DNA of 64,000 bases from Pseudomonadota bacterium (GTDB taxonomy: Bacteria; Pseudomonadota; Alphaproteobacteria; Sphingomonadales; Sphingomonadaceae): contig JAEZHP010000111.1 in assembly GCA_023416515.1 (NCBI GenBank), forward strand, positions 1 through 64,000, in the 5' to 3' direction. The first letter of the stretch is position 1, and each line of letters begins with the position of its first letter. A program made the position numbers and the translations under genes. Shown here in pieces: positions 62,660-64,000 of this stretch. The notes beneath the pieces are model-generated. The model was given only the letters and a program-made list of their open reading frames with translations. It had not been told where the DNA came from and ran no database searches.

Positions 62660-63520
62660 CTAGGCGAGCGCTTCTGTATCGCCGAACAGGCCGTTTTGAT
62701 AGTCCTGGACCGCTTGGGCGATCTCCTCGCGCGTGTTCATCACGAACGGACCGTAGGAGACGACCGGCTCGCCAAGCGGGGCGCTGTGGCCGAACAGGAG
62801 CAACGCCCCCTCGCGGCTGGAAAGGTGGACCTCGTCGCCGTCGTCGAGCTGCGCGAGATGCCATTGCGGAACAAGCGAGCCCGCGACCTTGGCTTCACCG
62901 CGAACGACGTAGAGGAATATGGTGCGGCCTGCCGGGGCGGGGAGGGTGACCTCGGCACCCGCCGTCAGCCGGACGATGCTCATGAAGGTATCGGTCAGTG
63001 AGTGGATTGGTCCGCTCGTGCCGTGCATTTCGCCGGACACGAGGTTGATGACCGCGCCGGGCGCCGCTTCGATCGCGGGGATGTCGGGCTGCTGCACGCC
63101 GGTATAGCGCGGCGCCGTCATCTTGAGACGAGCGGGCAGGTTGAGCCAGAGCTGGAGGATCTCCATGTCGCCGCCGTCGCGCTTGAATGAGGCTGGCGAG
63201 AGCTCCGCATGGATGAGGCCGGAGCCGGCGGTCATCCACTGGACACCACCCTCGTCGATCACGCTTTCATGGCCGCCAGTGTCGCTGTGGGCGAGGCTGC
63301 CCTCAAGGATGAACGTCACCGTCTCGAAGCCGCGATGCGGATGCGGCCCGAACGGCAGGCCGTTGTTGTTCGGCAGATAGCGCTGCGGACCGTGGTGGTT
63401 GAGGAACAGGAACGGATCGAGCTGCGGGAGGCTCGGGCCGGGAAGCGGCCGGCGGGTGACGAGATCGCCGATATCGTCGCGATAGGCGGCGTGGGAGCGG
63501 ATGAGCTGGCGCGTGGTCAT
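62660..63520 (-). CDS. Pirin family protein
   Basis: The 286-residue product is a bicupin pirin. The N-terminal metal site is visible as [17 protein letters not shown] with SLAHSD and HAELSP contributing further His/Glu ligands. The C-terminal cupin half is less conserved ([12 protein letters not shown]). Pirins act as quercetinase-like dioxygenases or regulators; the role here is unknown. It overlaps the upstream gene by 4 nt (ATGA). Confidence 0.94.
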   Translation of the reverse strand: MTTRQLIRSHAAYRDDIGDLVTRRPLPGPSLPQLDPFLFLNHHGPQRYLPNNNGLPFGPHPHRGFETVTFILEGSLAHSDTGGHESVIDEGGVQWMTAGSGLIHAELSPASFKRDGGDMEILQLWLNLPARLKMTAPRYTGVQQPDIPAIEAAPGAVINLVSGEMHGTSGPIHSLTDTFMSIVRLTAGAEVTLPAPAGRTIFLYVVRGEAKVAGSLVPQWHLAQLDDGDEVHLSSREGALLLFGHSAPLGEPVVSYGPFVMNTREEIAQAVQDYQNGLFGDTEALA

Positions 63521-63999
63521 GACGATCTAGGTGGCGCGGCGGCTCGCGGGTTCAAGCGCTCGAGGCGGACCAGCGCCTCGTCGAGGGCGGAGAGGAAACG
63601 GGAGCGGTCCGACTTGGCGAAAGGCGCGGGGCCGCCAATCTGATCGCCGCCTGCGCGAAGGTCCGCCATGATCGCTCGAGTGGCGATCGCGGCGCCGATC
63701 GAGCTCGTCGTGAAAGCCTTCCCGTTCGGCGCGATCACCGTCGCTCCGGCCTTCAGCGCGCGGTCGGCGAGGAGAATGTCGGCTGTGATCACCAAAGTGT
63801 CCGGTGCCGCGGCCTCCGCGATCCAGTCGTCAGCGGCGTCGAATGCATCGGATACGGTGATCCGCTCGATCAGCGGATGCTCCGGAACGCGGATTCGCTG
63901 ATTGCTGACGATGGCGACCGGCACTTCGCGGCGGAAGGCGACCTTGTAAATTTCCTCCTTCACCGGGCAGGCGTCGGCGTCGACCAGGATTCGGGGCAT
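63517..63999 (-). CDS. YaiI/YqxD (DUF188) family protein
   Basis: The 160-residue product matches the DUF188 family of PIN-like fold proteins: [20 protein letters not shown] at the start, then [45 protein letters not shown]. The aspartates of DADACP and TADILLAD could bind metal, but nuclease activity is not established. It begins at the last ATG of the window (63999) and is coupled to the pirin gene downstream. Confidence 0.92.
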   Translation of the reverse strand: MPRILVDADACPVKEEIYKVAFRREVPVAIVSNQRIRVPEHPLIERITVSDAFDAADDWIAEAAAPDTLVITADILLADRALKAGATVIAPNGKAFTTSSIGAAIATRAIMADLRAGGDQIGGPAPFAKSDRSRFLSALDEALVRLERLNPRAAAPPRSS

Positions 64000-64000
64000 T

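Overview
This 64 kb window is a GC-rich, gene-dense chromosomal segment of an alphaproteobacterium, most likely a member of the Sphingomonadales. The evidence is protein-level resemblance: the AddA, Mfd, RpoD, DnaG, SecA, NAD kinase and YidC sequences, the small exported proteins and the gene neighbourhoods sdhE-mfd / recG, yqeY / dnaG-rpoD and rpmH-rnpA-yidD-yidC-engB. No prophage, insertion sequence, CRISPR array or rRNA operon is visible. One tRNA gene (tRNA-Asn) was found.

Layout. 1-3.9 kb: small exported or membrane proteins, a TauE/SafE permease and a multi-PilZ protein. 3.9-11 kb: addA (no addB beside it), trxA, secA. 11-14 kb: hemerythrin protein and an alcohol dehydrogenase pair. 14-20.9 kb: formyltransferase abutting tRNA-Asn, NAD kinase, a GGDEF/EAL protein, an aspartyl protease-like protein and a serralysin-type metalloprotease. 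20.9-29.7 kb: mfd and sdhE facing recG, a small transporter, tyrS. 29.8-32 kb: a GIY-YIG/DOMON-like fusion and a NamZ-like hydrolase. 32-38.4 kb: 2OG-Fe(II) oxygenase, vWA and MoxR proteins split by a soluble chemotaxis-type receptor. 38.5-43.6 kb: PagL-like protein, a kinase-less membrane sensor, DksA-like, DUF2188 and hemerythrin proteins, and a repeat-rich spacer. 43.6-48.5 kb: rpoD, dnaG, a second GIY-YIG gene, yqeY. 48.6-54.6 kb: carA, a small lipoprotein gene, carB, greA, rhomboid. 54.6-57 kb: dapE, cupin, GST. 57-60.2 kb: engB, yidC, yidD, rnpA and rpmH on the minus strand. 60.3-64 kb: comM and small proteins, pirin, DUF188.

The most notable structures are: (1) two GIY-YIG nuclease genes, each bracketed by a perfect inverted repeat (23 and 35 nt) sharing a CTGAGC-N3/4-TCGAAG core, with a third copy of the repeat pair carrying no gene; one of these cassettes has become fused in frame to a DOMON-like gene. 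(2) rnpA has no usable start after rpmH, so its only canonical nearby start lies 7 nt upstream of rpmH and rpmH is nested out of frame inside rnpA, an arrangement known from Thermus. (3) Several stress-type genes (DksA-like, two hemerythrins, two small membrane proteins) carry GGAAC-N16/17-CGTT-like promoters, as expected for the alphaproteobacterial general stress sigma factor EcfG. (4) A 40-nt rpoD fragment lies in the repeat-rich spacer downstream of rpoD. Genes are tightly packed: many same-strand neighbours overlap by GTGA/ATGA/TTGA, and at least five convergent pairs share a CTAG or CTAA stop overlap.
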